Numbered from the stretch's first letter, positions 8,889 through 17,246 are shown. The stretch: DNA of 64,000 bases from Bradyrhizobium arachidis (GCF_015291705.1 NZ_CP030050.1:9046001-9110000); one strand, 5' to 3'. Numbers and translations: made by a program. Notes: generated by a model from the letters alone, not told the origin.

Positions 8889-9143
8889 ATGAACGCGCCT
8901 TCCTCGTCCTCCCGCCAGATCGTCTGGCCGAGCGTCATCACCGTCATCAGCGCCGCGATCCTGATCGGCGCGGAGGTGTTCGGCGCGGCCTTTGCCGGCG
9001 GCTGGGCGCTCGCGATCTTGTTCGGGCTCGGCGACCAAGGCACGCACATCCTGCAAGCCGTGCTGTTCACGCTCGGCGTGCTCGTGATGACCGCGTTCAT
9101 CCGCGCAGCTCAGCGCGTCGAGCCCTTCACCAAGCGCCGCTGA
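8889..9143 (+). CDS. Small two-helix membrane protein, unknown function
   Basis: An 84-residue protein with two hydrophobic helices (about residues 14-40 and 47-70) and a basic C-terminus (RVEPFTKRR). I do not recognise the family beyond conserved hypothetical inner-membrane proteins of Bradyrhizobium. The frame is open upstream to 8802, but the Met at 8889 gives a compact hydrophobic protein, while the upstream part is Cys/Arg-rich and unconvincing. It is divergent from the M3 peptidase gene. A GC-rich hairpin (9153-9158 with 9166-9171) follows it. Confidence 0.6.
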   Translation: MNAPSSSSRQIVWPSVITVISAAILIGAEVFGAAFAGGWALAILFGLGDQGTHILQAVLFTLGVLVMTAFIRAAQRVEPFTKRR

Positions 9144-9309
9144 CGCGCACACGCGCGTGAGCAACACGCGCGCGACACAGAAAACTTAACGCACGTTCAT
9201 CTTCCGCGTCGCTCGCGCAACACTGCGCAAGCAGACGTTAGGCAATTCTGTCCGCAGCCTAAAAAAATTCTTGCGAACCAGAGTCAAAACGCTTATGTGC
9301 GGTCTTGCC

Positions 9310-9570
9310 CAATTTCGCACGTGCCTGTGGTCGTGTGTCAGTCGGTAGGTATCCGGACAAGAGGCCGGACAGCCGCCAAGGGGTGAAGAAGCCGAGGGGC
9401 TCTTCGGAAGTGCGGAAGTCGAAGACTGAATAGTCGAACGACCGAAGCAAACCCGGAGCCCAGCATCTCTCTCAAGAGATGCCTTGTCGAAGGTGACTTC
9501 ACTTTTTGCAACCGTGACTGGCAGCCGGAGGCGAACCGGCGCACCCCGCTCTCAACGGGGGACGCGACTT
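9310..9570 (+). promoter_or_regulatory. Structured leader RNA upstream of ornithine decarboxylase (speF-like element)
   Basis: The 670 bp between 9144 and 9815 holds no convincing gene, but 9310-9570 has the look of a structured RNA. It has a purine-rich region (GGCCGGACAGCCGCCAAGGG, then GAAGCCGAGGGGCTCTTC, which folds on itself). Two tandem hairpins follow, GCCGG-(7)-CCGGC at 9524-9540 and CCCCG-(7)-CGGGG at 9544-9560, with a T6 run at 9591-9596. Alphaproteobacterial ornithine decarboxylase genes commonly carry the speF leader RNA at this position. I assign it by position and appearance. A covariance-model search would decide, and the exact ends are approximate. Confidence 0.65.
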
Positions 9571-9815
9571 AAAGCAACGACGGATCGGGCTTTTTTGGTC
9601 TCTACCGGCAGTCCAACGCCGGCGCGGGCTACTGAAAAGGCTTGTCCTTCATTGCCAGGTGTGCGGGCGGGAAGCTCTCCCAACCAATCCACGGCAGCAC
9701 AGTCCGGTTTGAGTTTTTTGGCCTCAACGCGCCTCCATCGCGCGATGTGGCCGAAGCACTCTTATCCGACGTCACGTTGATGCGGATCCCGTCGCTGGGA
9801 CCGTTGGAGAGTGCC

Positions 9816-10958
9816 ATGACCGAACGTATCCAGGAATTCCTGCGCAACCGCCGCAAGGAAGGTCTCGACACCGAGCCGTGCCTCGTCGTCGACCTCGAGG
9901 TCGTGCGCGACAATTACCAGAGCTTCGCCAAGGCGCTGCCCGACAGCCGCGTGTTCTACGCCGTCAAGGCGAACCCGGCGCCGGAAGTGCTGTCGCTGCT
10001 CGCCTCCATGGGCTCCTGCTTCGACACCGCGACGGTCGCCGAGATCGAGATGGCGCTGGCCGCAGGTGCGACGCCCGACCGCATCTCCTTCGGCAACACG
10101 ATCAAGAAGGAGCGCGACATCGCGCGCGCCTTCGCGCTCGGCATTCGCCTGTTCGCGGTCGACTGCGCCGCCGAGGTCGAGAAAGTCGCCCGTGCCGCTC
10201 CCGGCGCGAAGGTGTTCTGCCGCATCCTCTATGACTGCGCCGGCGCCGAGTGGCCGCTGTCCCGCAAGTTCGGCTGCGACCCGGAGATGGCCGTCGACGT
10301 GCTCGACGTCGCCAAGCGCCTGGGCCTGGAGCCGTGCGGCATCTCCTTCCATGTCGGCTCGCAGCAGCGCAAGGTGAAGGCGTGGGATCGTGCGCTGGCG
10401 ATGGCCTCGCAGGTGTTTCGCGACTGCGCCGAGCGCGGCATCAACCTGTCCATGGTCAACATGGGCGGCGGCTTCCCGACCAAGTACCTGAGGGACGTGC
10501 CGCCGGTCGTGACCTACGGCCGCTCGATCTTCCGTGCGCTGCGCAAGCACTTCGGCAACCAGATTCCGGAGACCATCATCGAGCCGGGCCGCGGCATGGT
10601 GGGCAACGCCGGCATCATCGAGTCCGAGGTCGTGCTCATCTCGAGGAAGAGCGACGAGGACGAGGTGCGCTGGGTGTACCTGGACATCGGCAAGTTCGGC
10701 GGTCTCGCCGAGACCATGGACGAGTCGATCCGCTACGCCATCCGCACCCCGCATGACGGCGCGGACATGACCCCGTGCGTGCTCGCCGGCCCGACCTGCG
10801 ACAGCGCCGACGTGCTGTACGAGAAGAACCCGTACCCGCTCCCCGTCACGCTCGAGATCGGCGACAAGCTGCTGATCGAGGGCACCGGGGCCTATACGTC
10901 GACCTACTCGGCGGTGGCGTTCAACGGCATCCCGCCGCTCAAGACGTACCACATCTAA
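9816..10958 (+). CDS. odc: Ornithine decarboxylase (fold III, alanine-racemase-like)
   Basis: A 380-residue PLP enzyme of the eukaryotic-type (fold III) family. It decarboxylates ornithine, and sometimes lysine, to the diamine. The PLP lysine is K51 in FYAVKANP, the glycine loop for phosphate is NMGGGFPTKY with EPGRGMVGNAG, and the catalytic Cys is in GPTCDSADVLYEK. The start at 9816 follows TTGGAGAG and gives the normal bacterial length; the frame is open further upstream in the leader. It heads a polyamine locus ending in homospermidine synthase, so putrescine is the expected product. The long structured leader suggests post-transcriptional control. Confidence 0.95.
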   Translation: MTERIQEFLRNRRKEGLDTEPCLVVDLEVVRDNYQSFAKALPDSRVFYAVKANPAPEVLSLLASMGSCFDTATVAEIEMALAAGATPDRISFGNTIKKERDIARAFALGIRLFAVDCAAEVEKVARAAPGAKVFCRILYDCAGAEWPLSRKFGCDPEMAVDVLDVAKRLGLEPCGISFHVGSQQRKVKAWDRALAMASQVFRDCAERGINLSMVNMGGGFPTKYLRDVPPVVTYGRSIFRALRKHFGNQIPETIIEPGRGMVGNAGIIESEVVLISRKSDEDEVRWVYLDIGKFGGLAETMDESIRYAIRTPHDGADMTPCVLAGPTCDSADVLYEKNPYPLPVTLEIGDKLLIEGTGAYTSTYSAVAFNGIPPLKTYHI

Positions 10959-10989
10959 GCTGCCTCTCTTCTGAGGCCTGACGAACCCG

Positions 10990-11009
10990 GGAGCCGGCTT
11001 GCCGGCTCC
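10990..11009 (+). terminator. Candidate terminator hairpin after odc
   Basis: A perfect GC-rich inverted repeat, GGAGCCGG-CTTG-CCGGCTCC, begins 32 bases after the odc stop. No T-run follows, so it may act as a partial terminator or an RNA-stabilising hairpin between odc and the GNAT gene. Confidence 0.55.
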
Positions 11010-11089
11010 TCCCTGACATCTTCGATTTCTGACGACGTCTTGGACCGGCGTGCTGCACGCGCGTCGGCTCAAGCGGGGACTGACGCGCC

Positions 11090-11677
11090 ATGACTGCTCC
11101 TCGGAAGCCACAAGTCGCCCTCACTTCGAAAGCCGCTCCGTTCGCGATCCGTGCGGAACGTGCTGCCGACGTCGCGATGCGTGAAGCGTTGCTCGATACG
11201 TGCTTTGGCGAGAATCGCCATGGCCGCACCTGCCAGCGCCTCCGCGACGGGCGCGCACCTGCCGCAGGCCTTGCCCTGTCGGCCATGCGCGAGGGGACAC
11301 TCGTGGGAACCGTGCGGTTGTGGCACGTCAGCGCCGGAGGCAGGCCCGCTCTGGTCCTCGGACCGCTGGCGGTCGACCCTGCCTTCCGCGAGCTCGGGAT
11401 CGGCGCCGCGCTGATGCATCAAGCGCTGGCCGCCGCCCGGGCGCGCGGGCATGGCGCCGTGATCCTGCTCGGCGATGCCCCCTATTACGCCCGCTTCGGC
11501 TTCTCGGCCGAGAAGACCGGCACGCTGTCGCTACCCGGCCCGTTCGAGCGCGACCGCCTGCTGGCGATCGAGTTCAGCGACCGCGCACTGGATGGTGCCG
11601 AGGGGATGATCGTCCCGACCGGCGCGGCCCTGCCCAAACGGAGGGCGGTTCGCGCCCTCCACGCGCACGCGGCCTAA
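11090..11677 (+). CDS. GNAT-family N-acetyltransferase (YhbS-like)
   Basis: A 195-residue acetyltransferase. The GNAT core is visible as GPLAVDPAFRELGIGAALMH (motif A, acetyl-CoA pyrophosphate loop RELGIGA) followed by HGAVILLGDAPYYARFGFS (motif B). The substrate is unknown. Its place between ornithine decarboxylase and RidA/homospermidine synthase, on the same strand, makes a polyamine or an amino acid a reasonable guess, but this is inference. Some members of the YhbS group act on other small molecules. Confidence 0.85.
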   Translation: MTAPRKPQVALTSKAAPFAIRAERAADVAMREALLDTCFGENRHGRTCQRLRDGRAPAAGLALSAMREGTLVGTVRLWHVSAGGRPALVLGPLAVDPAFRELGIGAALMHQALAAARARGHGAVILLGDAPYYARFGFSAEKTGTLSLPGPFERDRLLAIEFSDRALDGAEGMIVPTGAALPKRRAVRALHAHAA

Positions 11678-11705
11678 GGGATCGCTTTCATAGCGAAAAC
11701 CGAAG

Positions 11706-11770
11706 CCGCAGCATCCTGCGGCAATGCCCGGCCGTGCCTGCGCCAAGCCTTCCTTTGGGGTTGCGCAGGC
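11706..11770 (+). promoter_or_regulatory. Structured intergenic region before ridA-hss
   Basis: Two inverted repeats lie in the 147-bp gap: CCGCAG-CATC-CTGCGG at 11706-11721, and GCCTGCGC at 11736-11743 pairing with GCGCAGGC at 11763-11770 around a further foldable loop. They could form an attenuator or a terminator for the GNAT gene. No known RNA family is recognised. Confidence 0.4.
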
Positions 11771-11824
11771 GCCGGAAACGCCTTTTAACCCCGCGAAACA
11801 CCCCTTTCAGTCGAGGTCCAAAAC

Positions 11825-12214
11825 ATGTCTCGTCGCCTGATCTCCACCGGCTCCCCGCTCGAGAAGACCGTCGGCTACAGCCGCGCCGTGATCGATGGCG
11901 ATTTCGCCTTCGTCGCGGGAACCACCGGCTACGATTACACGACGATGACGATGCCGGCCGATGTCACGAGCCAGTCACGCAACTGCTTCAAGACCATCGA
12001 AGCCGCCCTGAAGGAGGGCGGATTCGAGATGGCCGATATCGTCCGTGCGACCTACTACGTCACCGACGCCAGCTACATCGATGCCCACTTCGCCGTCTGC
12101 GGCGAGGTTCTCGGCGACATCAGGCCGGCGGCGACGTTGCTGGTTGTCTCCGCCCTCGCCAAGCCCGAGATGAAGGTCGAGATCGAAGTCACCGCCAAGC
12201 GCCGCAGCGTCTGA
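11825..12214 (+). CDS. RidA/YjgF-family protein (enamine/imine deaminase)
   Basis: A 129-residue RidA-fold protein. Family features include GDFAFVAGTTGYDY, the long helix region SQSRNCFKTIEAALKEGGFE, and the C-terminal block RPAATLLVVSALAKPEMKVE. RidA proteins hydrolyse reactive enamines/imines released by PLP enzymes. The residue at the usual Arg105 substrate-carboxylate position appears to be in AKPEMKVEIEV rather than R-x-xVEIE, so it is probably a non-canonical member. It sits 68 bp before homospermidine synthase and downstream of a PLP decarboxylase. A role cleaning up imine intermediates of polyamine synthesis is plausible but inferred. Confidence 0.88.
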   Translation: MSRRLISTGSPLEKTVGYSRAVIDGDFAFVAGTTGYDYTTMTMPADVTSQSRNCFKTIEAALKEGGFEMADIVRATYYVTDASYIDAHFAVCGEVLGDIRPAATLLVVSALAKPEMKVEIEVTAKRRSV

Positions 12215-12282
12215 CAAGCGCCGCAGCGCCTGATCCACCCCCTCACCTTTCGTTCGCCAGCACGTTCCGGAGAAACCATCCC

Positions 12283-13725
12283 ATGAGCCACCCCTCGCAG
12301 ATCTACGCGAAGATCACCGGTCCCATCGTCATGGTCGGCTTCGGCTCCATCGGCAAAGGCACCTTGCCGATGATCGAGCGGCATCTCGACTACGACAAGT
12401 CGCGCGTCACCGTGATCGATCCCAAGGACGAGGGCCGCAAGGCGCATTGCGAGCAACAGAATGTGCGCTTCATCCAGAAGGCCGTGACCAAGGACAATTA
12501 CCGCGAGCTGCTGACCCCGCTGCTGACCGAAGGCGGCGGCCAGGGCTTTTGCGTCAATCTCTCGGTCGACACCGGCTCGACCGACATCATGGAGCTCTGC
12601 AACGAGCTCGGCGCGCTCTACATCGATACCGTCAACGAGCCCTGGCTCGGCTTCTATTTCGATGCGTCCAAGGGCCCGGAAGCGCGCTCCAACTACGCCC
12701 TGCGCGAAGTGACGCTGGCCGCCAAGCGGGCGCGCCCGGCGGGCTCGACCACGGCCGTCTCCTGCTGCGGCGCCAATCCCGGCATGGTCTCCTTCTTCGT
12801 CAAGCAGGCGCTGCTCAATGTCGCCGCCGATCTGAAGCTCAATGCCCCCCGGCCGAAGACCAAGGCCGAATGGGCGGATTTGATGCGGCAGGCCGGCATC
12901 AAGGGCATCCACATCGCCGAACGCGACACCCAGCGCTCCAAGAAGCCGAAGGAGCCTGATGTCTTCGTCAACACCTGGTCGGTGGAAGGTTTCCTGTCGG
13001 AAGGCGTGCAGCCGTCCGAGCTCGGCTGGGGCACCCACGAGAAGTGGATGCCGGAGAATGCGCGGACTCACGAGGCCGGCTGCGGTGCTGCCATCTATCT
13101 GATGCAGCCCGGCGCCAACACGCGCGTGCGCACCTGGTGCCCCACCCGCGGCGCGCAATACGGCTTCCTCGTCACCCACAACGAATCGATCTCGATCTCC
13201 GATTACTTCACGGTGCGCGACGCATCGGGCAAGGCGGTCTACCGGCCGACCTGCCACTACGCCTATCACCCGGCCGATGATGCCGTGCTGTCGCTGCATG
13301 AGATGTTCGGCCGCGCCGCCAAGATGCAGGAGAAGCATCACATCCTCGACGAGAACGAGATCGTCGACGGCATCGACGAGCTCGGCGTGCTGCTGTTCGG
13401 ACACGACAACAATGCCTATTGGTACGGCTCGCAGCTCTCGATCGAAGAGACCCGCGCCCTTGCGCCCTATCAGAACGCCACCGGCCTGCAGGTGACCTCC
13501 GCCGTGCTCGGCGGCATGGTCTGGGCGCTGGAGAACCCGAACGCAGGCATCGTCGAAGCCGACGAGATGGATTTCGATCGCCTGCTCGAAATCCAGCTGC
13601 CGTATCTTGGCCCGGTGAAGGGTTTCTATACCGACTGGACGCCGCTGACGGATCGACCGGGACTGTTCCCGGAGGACATCGACACCAGCGATCCCTGGCA
13701 GTTCAGGAATATTCTGGTGCGGTGA
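12283..13725 (+). CDS. hss: Homospermidine synthase
   Basis: A 480-residue NAD-dependent enzyme of the saccharopine-dehydrogenase-like bacterial homospermidine synthase family. It makes sym-homospermidine from two putrescines. It has the N-terminal Rossmann glycine motif VMVGFGSIGKGTLPM (about residues 15-29), then VNEPWLGFYFD, SCCGANPGMVSFFVKQALL and the C-terminal GFYTDWTPLTDRPGLFPED. Length matches the family. The start at 12283 is chosen from alignment of the Rossmann fold to the N-terminus; the frame is open for over a kilobase upstream. With odc it gives the complete two-step route from ornithine to homospermidine. Confidence 0.97.
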   Translation: MSHPSQIYAKITGPIVMVGFGSIGKGTLPMIERHLDYDKSRVTVIDPKDEGRKAHCEQQNVRFIQKAVTKDNYRELLTPLLTEGGGQGFCVNLSVDTGSTDIMELCNELGALYIDTVNEPWLGFYFDASKGPEARSNYALREVTLAAKRARPAGSTTAVSCCGANPGMVSFFVKQALLNVAADLKLNAPRPKTKAEWADLMRQAGIKGIHIAERDTQRSKKPKEPDVFVNTWSVEGFLSEGVQPSELGWGTHEKWMPENARTHEAGCGAAIYLMQPGANTRVRTWCPTRGAQYGFLVTHNESISISDYFTVRDASGKAVYRPTCHYAYHPADDAVLSLHEMFGRAAKMQEKHHILDENEIVDGIDELGVLLFGHDNNAYWYGSQLSIEETRALAPYQNATGLQVTSAVLGGMVWALENPNAGIVEADEMDFDRLLEIQLPYLGPVKGFYTDWTPLTDRPGLFPEDIDTSDPWQFRNILVR

Positions 13726-13743
13726 GGCAGGCTCTCTCGCCCC

Positions 13744-13847
13744 GTCATTCCGGGGCGCGCCACTTGGCGCGAGCCCGGAATCCATCGGGCGGCAATACGT
13801 TCGGATGAATGGATTCCGGGCTCGCGCTTCGCGCGCCCCGGAATGAC
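13744..13847. repeat. Palindromic repeat, GTCATTCCGGGGCGCGC family (copy 1)
   Basis: Begins GTCATTCCGGGGCGCG and ends with its complement CGCGCCCCGGAATGAC. The inner arms (GAGCCCGGAATCCAT and ATGGATTCCGGGCTC) also pair, so the unit can form one long hairpin. It sits between the convergent hss and a small membrane protein gene. Other copies of this family are at 20034, 21394, 46199, 47486, 61284 and 62215. Confidence 0.85.
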
Positions 13848-13855
13848 AAAGAAAC

Positions 13856-14185
13856 CTACTTCTTCTCGATCGGCGGCGCGACCTTCTCCGCCGGAGCCGG
13901 TGGCAACACCGGCTTTGCCGCACCCTGCGTCTGCGGATCGGGGCGCGCCGGCTCGGGGGCTGGCGTGGTCGGCCGGTCGCCGCCGGGCTTGGACTCCGCG
14001 GGCGTCTTGCTCTGTTCGTCGGATGGCGTGCCCTGGAGCGGCTGCGTCGCCTGCGCCGTCTGCATCCGGCTTTCGGCGCGGATTTGCGCCAGTGACACCA
14101 CCGACACCACGACGCCTGCTGCGAACAGCGAACAGGCGATTGTCAGGTCGAGCTTCAGTCTGCGCTTGTCATTCTGGCCGGGCAT
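13856..14185 (-). CDS. Small single-pass membrane protein with Pro-rich tail, unknown function
   Basis: A 109-residue protein. A short basic cytoplasmic start (MPGQNDKRRLKLDL) is followed by one membrane helix (about residues 16-36, ACSLFAAGVVVSVVSLAQI). A disordered periplasmic tail rich in Pro, Ala, Gln and Lys follows, ending in charged residues. I do not recognise a named family. The start is placed at 14185 because the upstream frame overlaps the next gene. It lies downstream of the MgtC-type gene on the same strand with a 100-bp gap. Confidence 0.65.
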   Translation of the reverse strand: MPGQNDKRRLKLDLTIACSLFAAGVVVSVVSLAQIRAESRMQTAQATQPLQGTPSDEQSKTPAESKPGGDRPTTPAPEPARPDPQTQGAAKPVLPPAPAEKVAPPIEKK

Positions 14186-14286
14186 ATCGATCACCGCGTT
14201 TGTCCGCGGGATCAACGAAACTGGGGCACGCCGGTTCCGGGGCCGAATGAGCGGGAACCTATCCCCTGCGCGCCAAAGCGCCGCGC

Positions 14287-15003
14287 TCACTCCGTCGTGC
14301 TGACTTCCCAGGTGGCGTGACGCACGCCCGGCAGGTGCTGGAGATCGGTCGCCACCGCATTCAGCTCGTTCGGGTCGACCGCGGTGGCCACCAGCTTTGC
14401 GACGATCTCCAGATTGTCCTCGCCGATCTCGGCGACCTCGACATCGGCCACCGGATATTTCGCGGCCTCGAGCTTGTCGACGAGGCGGTCGCGCATGTCG
14501 GGCAGCGCGTCGGTCGCGACCGCCAGCTTGAAGTAATAGGTCGCCTCCAGCGCCTTCTCGTTCAGCGGGATGCGGTTGATGGCGTTGACCAGCGGGCGCA
14601 GCAGCGTGTTGCCGGCGATGACGAACACGGTGAGCGCGGCCGCCTGCGCGACCATGTCCGCGCCCGCGCAGGAGCCGACCGCGGCCGAGGCCCACAGCGT
14701 CGCCGCGGTGTTGAGCCCGCGCACGTCCATGCCCTGCTTCATGATGACACCGGCGCCGAGAAAGCCGATGCCGGAGACGACATAGGCGATCACCCGCACG
14801 GCACCGTCGGCGCCATCCAGATGCATGGCGAGATCGACGAAGGCGGCCGCTCCCACTGCGACCAGCACGTTGGTGCGCAGGCCCGCGGTGCGCTGGCGGT
14901 ATTGCCGCTCCGCGCCGATCAGCGTGCCCAGCACGAAGGCCGTGAACAGGCTGACCAGCGTGTCGGCGAAATCAGCAAGCTGGAAGGTCGTCAGAAACCG
15001 CAT
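14287..15003 (-). CDS. MgtC/SapB-family membrane protein
   Basis: A 238-residue protein. The MgtC domain has about four membrane helices and the signature LGTLIGAERQYRQRTAGLRTN, then GIGFLGAGVIMK, NTAATLWASAAVG and a C-terminal ACT-like soluble domain (about 150-238). MgtC proteins modulate magnesium homeostasis, ATP synthase or virulence in other bacteria. The frame continues upstream to 15057, but that extension lies inside a repeat element, so the Met at 15003 is preferred, though its ribosome site is weak. It is not obviously part of the zinc operon, since a repeat separates the two. Confidence 0.9.
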   Translation of the reverse strand: MRFLTTFQLADFADTLVSLFTAFVLGTLIGAERQYRQRTAGLRTNVLVAVGAAAFVDLAMHLDGADGAVRVIAYVVSGIGFLGAGVIMKQGMDVRGLNTAATLWASAAVGSCAGADMVAQAAALTVFVIAGNTLLRPLVNAINRIPLNEKALEATYYFKLAVATDALPDMRDRLVDKLEAAKYPVADVEVAEIGEDNLEIVAKLVATAVDPNELNAVATDLQHLPGVRHATWEVSTTE

Positions 15004-15021
15004 GAATGTCAGCTGCCGGAG

Positions 15022-15105
15022 GGGGGCAAAGCGAAGCGTGCCCACGGCTCCCGTCAAAGGAAAAAGATCGTGGGCACGGCGCGAGGGCGCCTTTGCCCAC
15101 CCTAC
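15022..15105. repeat. Palindromic repeat, GTAGGGTGGGCAAAG family (copy 1)
   Basis: Arms GGGCAAAGCGAAGCGTGCCC and the complementary CGTGGGCACG...TTTGCCCACCCTAC enclose a short centre. It separates the 3' end of the zinc operon from the MgtC-type gene. Further copies are at 37340, 43569 and 55097. Confidence 0.8.
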
Positions 15106-15123
15106 GGCGGGAACTATGACAGA

Positions 15124-16143
15124 TTAAAGCTCCAGCAGCCCGCCATCCCCACTTTCGTCCGCAAACGCCAGCAGCGTGCCCTTGGCATTCCAGGCGAGCG
15201 CAGACACGGGCGGCGTGCCGTTGCGACGGACCAGGATCTCGGCGCCGTCCTCCAGCCGCACCATCAGCACGGTGCCGTCGCTGTAGCCGGCGGCGAGGAT
15301 GTCGTTCTTGGGATGACAGGCAACCACGGAGACGCGGGCCTGCAGCGGCGCGAGCATCGCGGGCTCCTTGCCCATCGGGCCGTCCTTGCTGGCGAACGGC
15401 CAGATGATGACGGTGTCGGCGCCGGAGGTCGCCAGCCCCTTGCCGCCCGCGCTCCACGACATCGAGCGGACGCGGCCGGGATAGCCGGTCATGCGCATGT
15501 GCCTGTTGTCGGCGAGCCGCCAGCCATGTAGCGCCGCCTCGTGCATCGAGGTGACCAGGAATTTGTTGTCGGGGCTGAAGGTGACGCCGAGATGCGAGCC
15601 GGCCCAGGGCAGGAATTCGGCCGATCCTTCCATGTTCGGAAACCACAGCGTCGCGCCGTTGTAATGCGCGATCGCGAGCCGCAGGCCTTTTGGCGCAAAC
15701 GCAAGACCGCCGACGGTCGAGGGCACCTCGAGCGACTTCTCCTCGGCCTTGCCGCTCTTGACGGTCGCGGTCTTGCCGGCCGACCAGGCGAATGCGCCAT
15801 CCGGATGCAGCGCTACCGCATCGATCCAGCGCCGCTTCGGATCGGTCGCAAGCAGCGTCACCTCGCCCTTGGCATCGAGCGCAACGACCTTGCCGTCGTC
15901 GCCGCCCATGACGAGGCGCTTGCCATCGAAGGCTGTCGAGAGAATGCCGCCGCCGTGCACGGCGACCGTGGAGACCTCACCCTTGGCGTCGACGAATGCG
16001 ACGTTCTCCTCGCCGCCGACGAAGGCGGCGCGGGGGCCAAGGAAATGCACCGAGGTCACGGCCATGCCAAGCGCGAGCGGCTTGACGCGGTCGGTGACGG
16101 AGACGATCGAGGCGGAATCGGGGGCCGGCGAAAACTCTTTCAT
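15124..16143 (-). CDS. WD40-repeat protein of the zinc operon
   Basis: A 339-residue beta-propeller protein with at least five WD40-like blades; LGVTFSPDNKFLVTSMHEAA, VRSMSWSAGGKGLATSGADT and VSVVACHPKNDILAAGYSDG are the clearest. There is no signal peptide, so it is probably cytoplasmic. Its ATG overlaps the stop of the COG0523 GTPase (TGATG); a GTG three bases earlier is an alternative start. It is the last gene of the zinc-uptake operon. WD40 partners of COG0523 proteins are seen in related genomes but their role is not established. It does not look like the periplasmic chaperone AztD, which is exported. Confidence 0.85.
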   Translation of the reverse strand: MKEFSPAPDSASIVSVTDRVKPLALGMAVTSVHFLGPRAAFVGGEENVAFVDAKGEVSTVAVHGGGILSTAFDGKRLVMGGDDGKVVALDAKGEVTLLATDPKRRWIDAVALHPDGAFAWSAGKTATVKSGKAEEKSLEVPSTVGGLAFAPKGLRLAIAHYNGATLWFPNMEGSAEFLPWAGSHLGVTFSPDNKFLVTSMHEAALHGWRLADNRHMRMTGYPGRVRSMSWSAGGKGLATSGADTVIIWPFASKDGPMGKEPAMLAPLQARVSVVACHPKNDILAAGYSDGTVLMVRLEDGAEILVRRNGTPPVSALAWNAKGTLLAFADESGDGGLLEL

Positions 16144-17192
16144 CACGAGACGATGCAGCTCTCAAAGCCCTCGCGAATGGCCTTTTCCGGCAATTCGCGG
16201 CCGATGAAGACGAGGCGGCTCTCGCGCGGCTCACCGTCCTTCCACTTCCGCTGGTGGTTACCCTCCAGCATCATGTGGACGCCCTGGAAGACATAGCGGT
16301 CGTCGTCGTCGTGGAAGGCGAGGATTCCCTTGGAGCGCAGGATCTTGCCGCCCTCGACCTGCACCAGGTTCTGCAGCCAGGGCATGAACACATTGGGATC
16401 GAGCGGCTTGTCGGTCTTCAGCGACAGCGACTGCATGTCCTCGTCGTGATAGTGCTTCAGGCCGTGGCCGTGATCATGGTGGTGATGGTCGTGGCCGTGA
16501 TGGTGGTGATGATCATGGTCGTGGTCATGATCGTCGGCCTCGAGAAAATCCGGCTCGATGTCGAGGATGCGGTCGAGGTCGAACGCGCCGCGATCGAGCA
16601 CGTCGGCCAGCGCCACCGAGCAGCGCTCGGTACGGTGGAGTTTCGCATAGGGGTTGATGCCGCGGATGCGGGCCTCGACCTCGGCAAGCTCGCCCTTGTT
16701 GACGAGATCGGTCTTGTTCAACACGATGACGTCGGCGAACGCGATCTGGTTCTTGGCCTCAGGCGCGTCCTTCAGACGGTCCGACAACCATTTGGCGTCG
16801 GCGACCGTGACGACGGCGTCGAGCCGGGCGTTCTTCTGCACGTCCTCGTCGACGAAGAAGGTCTGGGCGACGGGTGCCGGATCGGCAAGGCCGGTGGTCT
16901 CGACGATGATGGCGTCGAACTTGCCCTTGCGCTTCATCAACCCGTCCATGATGCGGACGAGGTCGCCGCGCACCGTGCAGCAGATGCAGCCGTTGTTCAT
17001 CTCGAATACTTCCTCATCGGCGCCGATGATGAGGTCGTTGTCGATGCCGATCTCGCCGAATTCGTTGACGATGACGGCGTATTTCTTGCCGTGGTTCTCC
17101 GACAGGATGCGGTTGAGCAGCGTGGTCTTGCCGGCACCGAGATAGCCGGTCAGCACGGTCACGGGAATTTTCTGGGAGGTCGCTTCAGACAT
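16143..17192 (-). CDS. COG0523-family metal-chaperone GTPase (ZigA/ZNG1-like)
   Basis: A 349-residue G3E P-loop GTPase. The Walker A motif is GYLGAGKTT (residues 16-24), the metal-binding CxCC motif is C69-x-C71-C72 in NNGCICCTVRGDL, and the base-recognition loop is LNKTDL. A His/Asp-rich insertion (about residues 222-247) precedes the C-terminal CobW_C domain. Members in Zur regulons deliver zinc to client proteins during zinc starvation. Here it follows a zinc ABC transporter binding-protein gene by 54 bp and is translationally coupled to a WD40 gene. This supports a zinc role rather than cobalamin synthesis. Confidence 0.94.
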   Translation of the reverse strand: MSEATSQKIPVTVLTGYLGAGKTTLLNRILSENHGKKYAVIVNEFGEIGIDNDLIIGADEEVFEMNNGCICCTVRGDLVRIMDGLMKRKGKFDAIIVETTGLADPAPVAQTFFVDEDVQKNARLDAVVTVADAKWLSDRLKDAPEAKNQIAFADVIVLNKTDLVNKGELAEVEARIRGINPYAKLHRTERCSVALADVLDRGAFDLDRILDIEPDFLEADDHDHDHDHHHHHGHDHHHHDHGHGLKHYHDEDMQSLSLKTDKPLDPNVFMPWLQNLVQVEGGKILRSKGILAFHDDDDRYVFQGVHMMLEGNHQRKWKDGEPRESRLVFIGRELPEKAIREGFESCIVS

Positions 17193-17246
17193 AACAACTC
17201 CGGCTTCGGGCTTTTCGCGCGACGCGAGGCGGGGTGGCCCCCTGCC

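Noticed and set aside
11200..12282. Long in-frame N-terminal extension of homospermidine synthase
   Set aside because: It overlaps the GNAT and RidA genes in another frame, is Arg/Pro-rich, and the Rossmann motif already aligns to the start at 12283.
12073..13923. A 616-codon minus-strand frame opposite homospermidine synthase
   Set aside because: It is antisense to a complete, well-supported enzyme and its translation is compositionally biased without motifs.
15124..16143. The WD40 protein as the zinc chaperone AztD
   Set aside because: AztD is exported to the periplasm; this protein has no signal sequence and is coupled to a cytoplasmic GTPase.
17193..17246. A second Zur site between the binding protein and the COG0523 gene
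   Set aside because: The gap is GC-rich and contains no GTTATA-TATAAC-like symmetry, so the GTPase is more likely transcribed from the upstream promoter.
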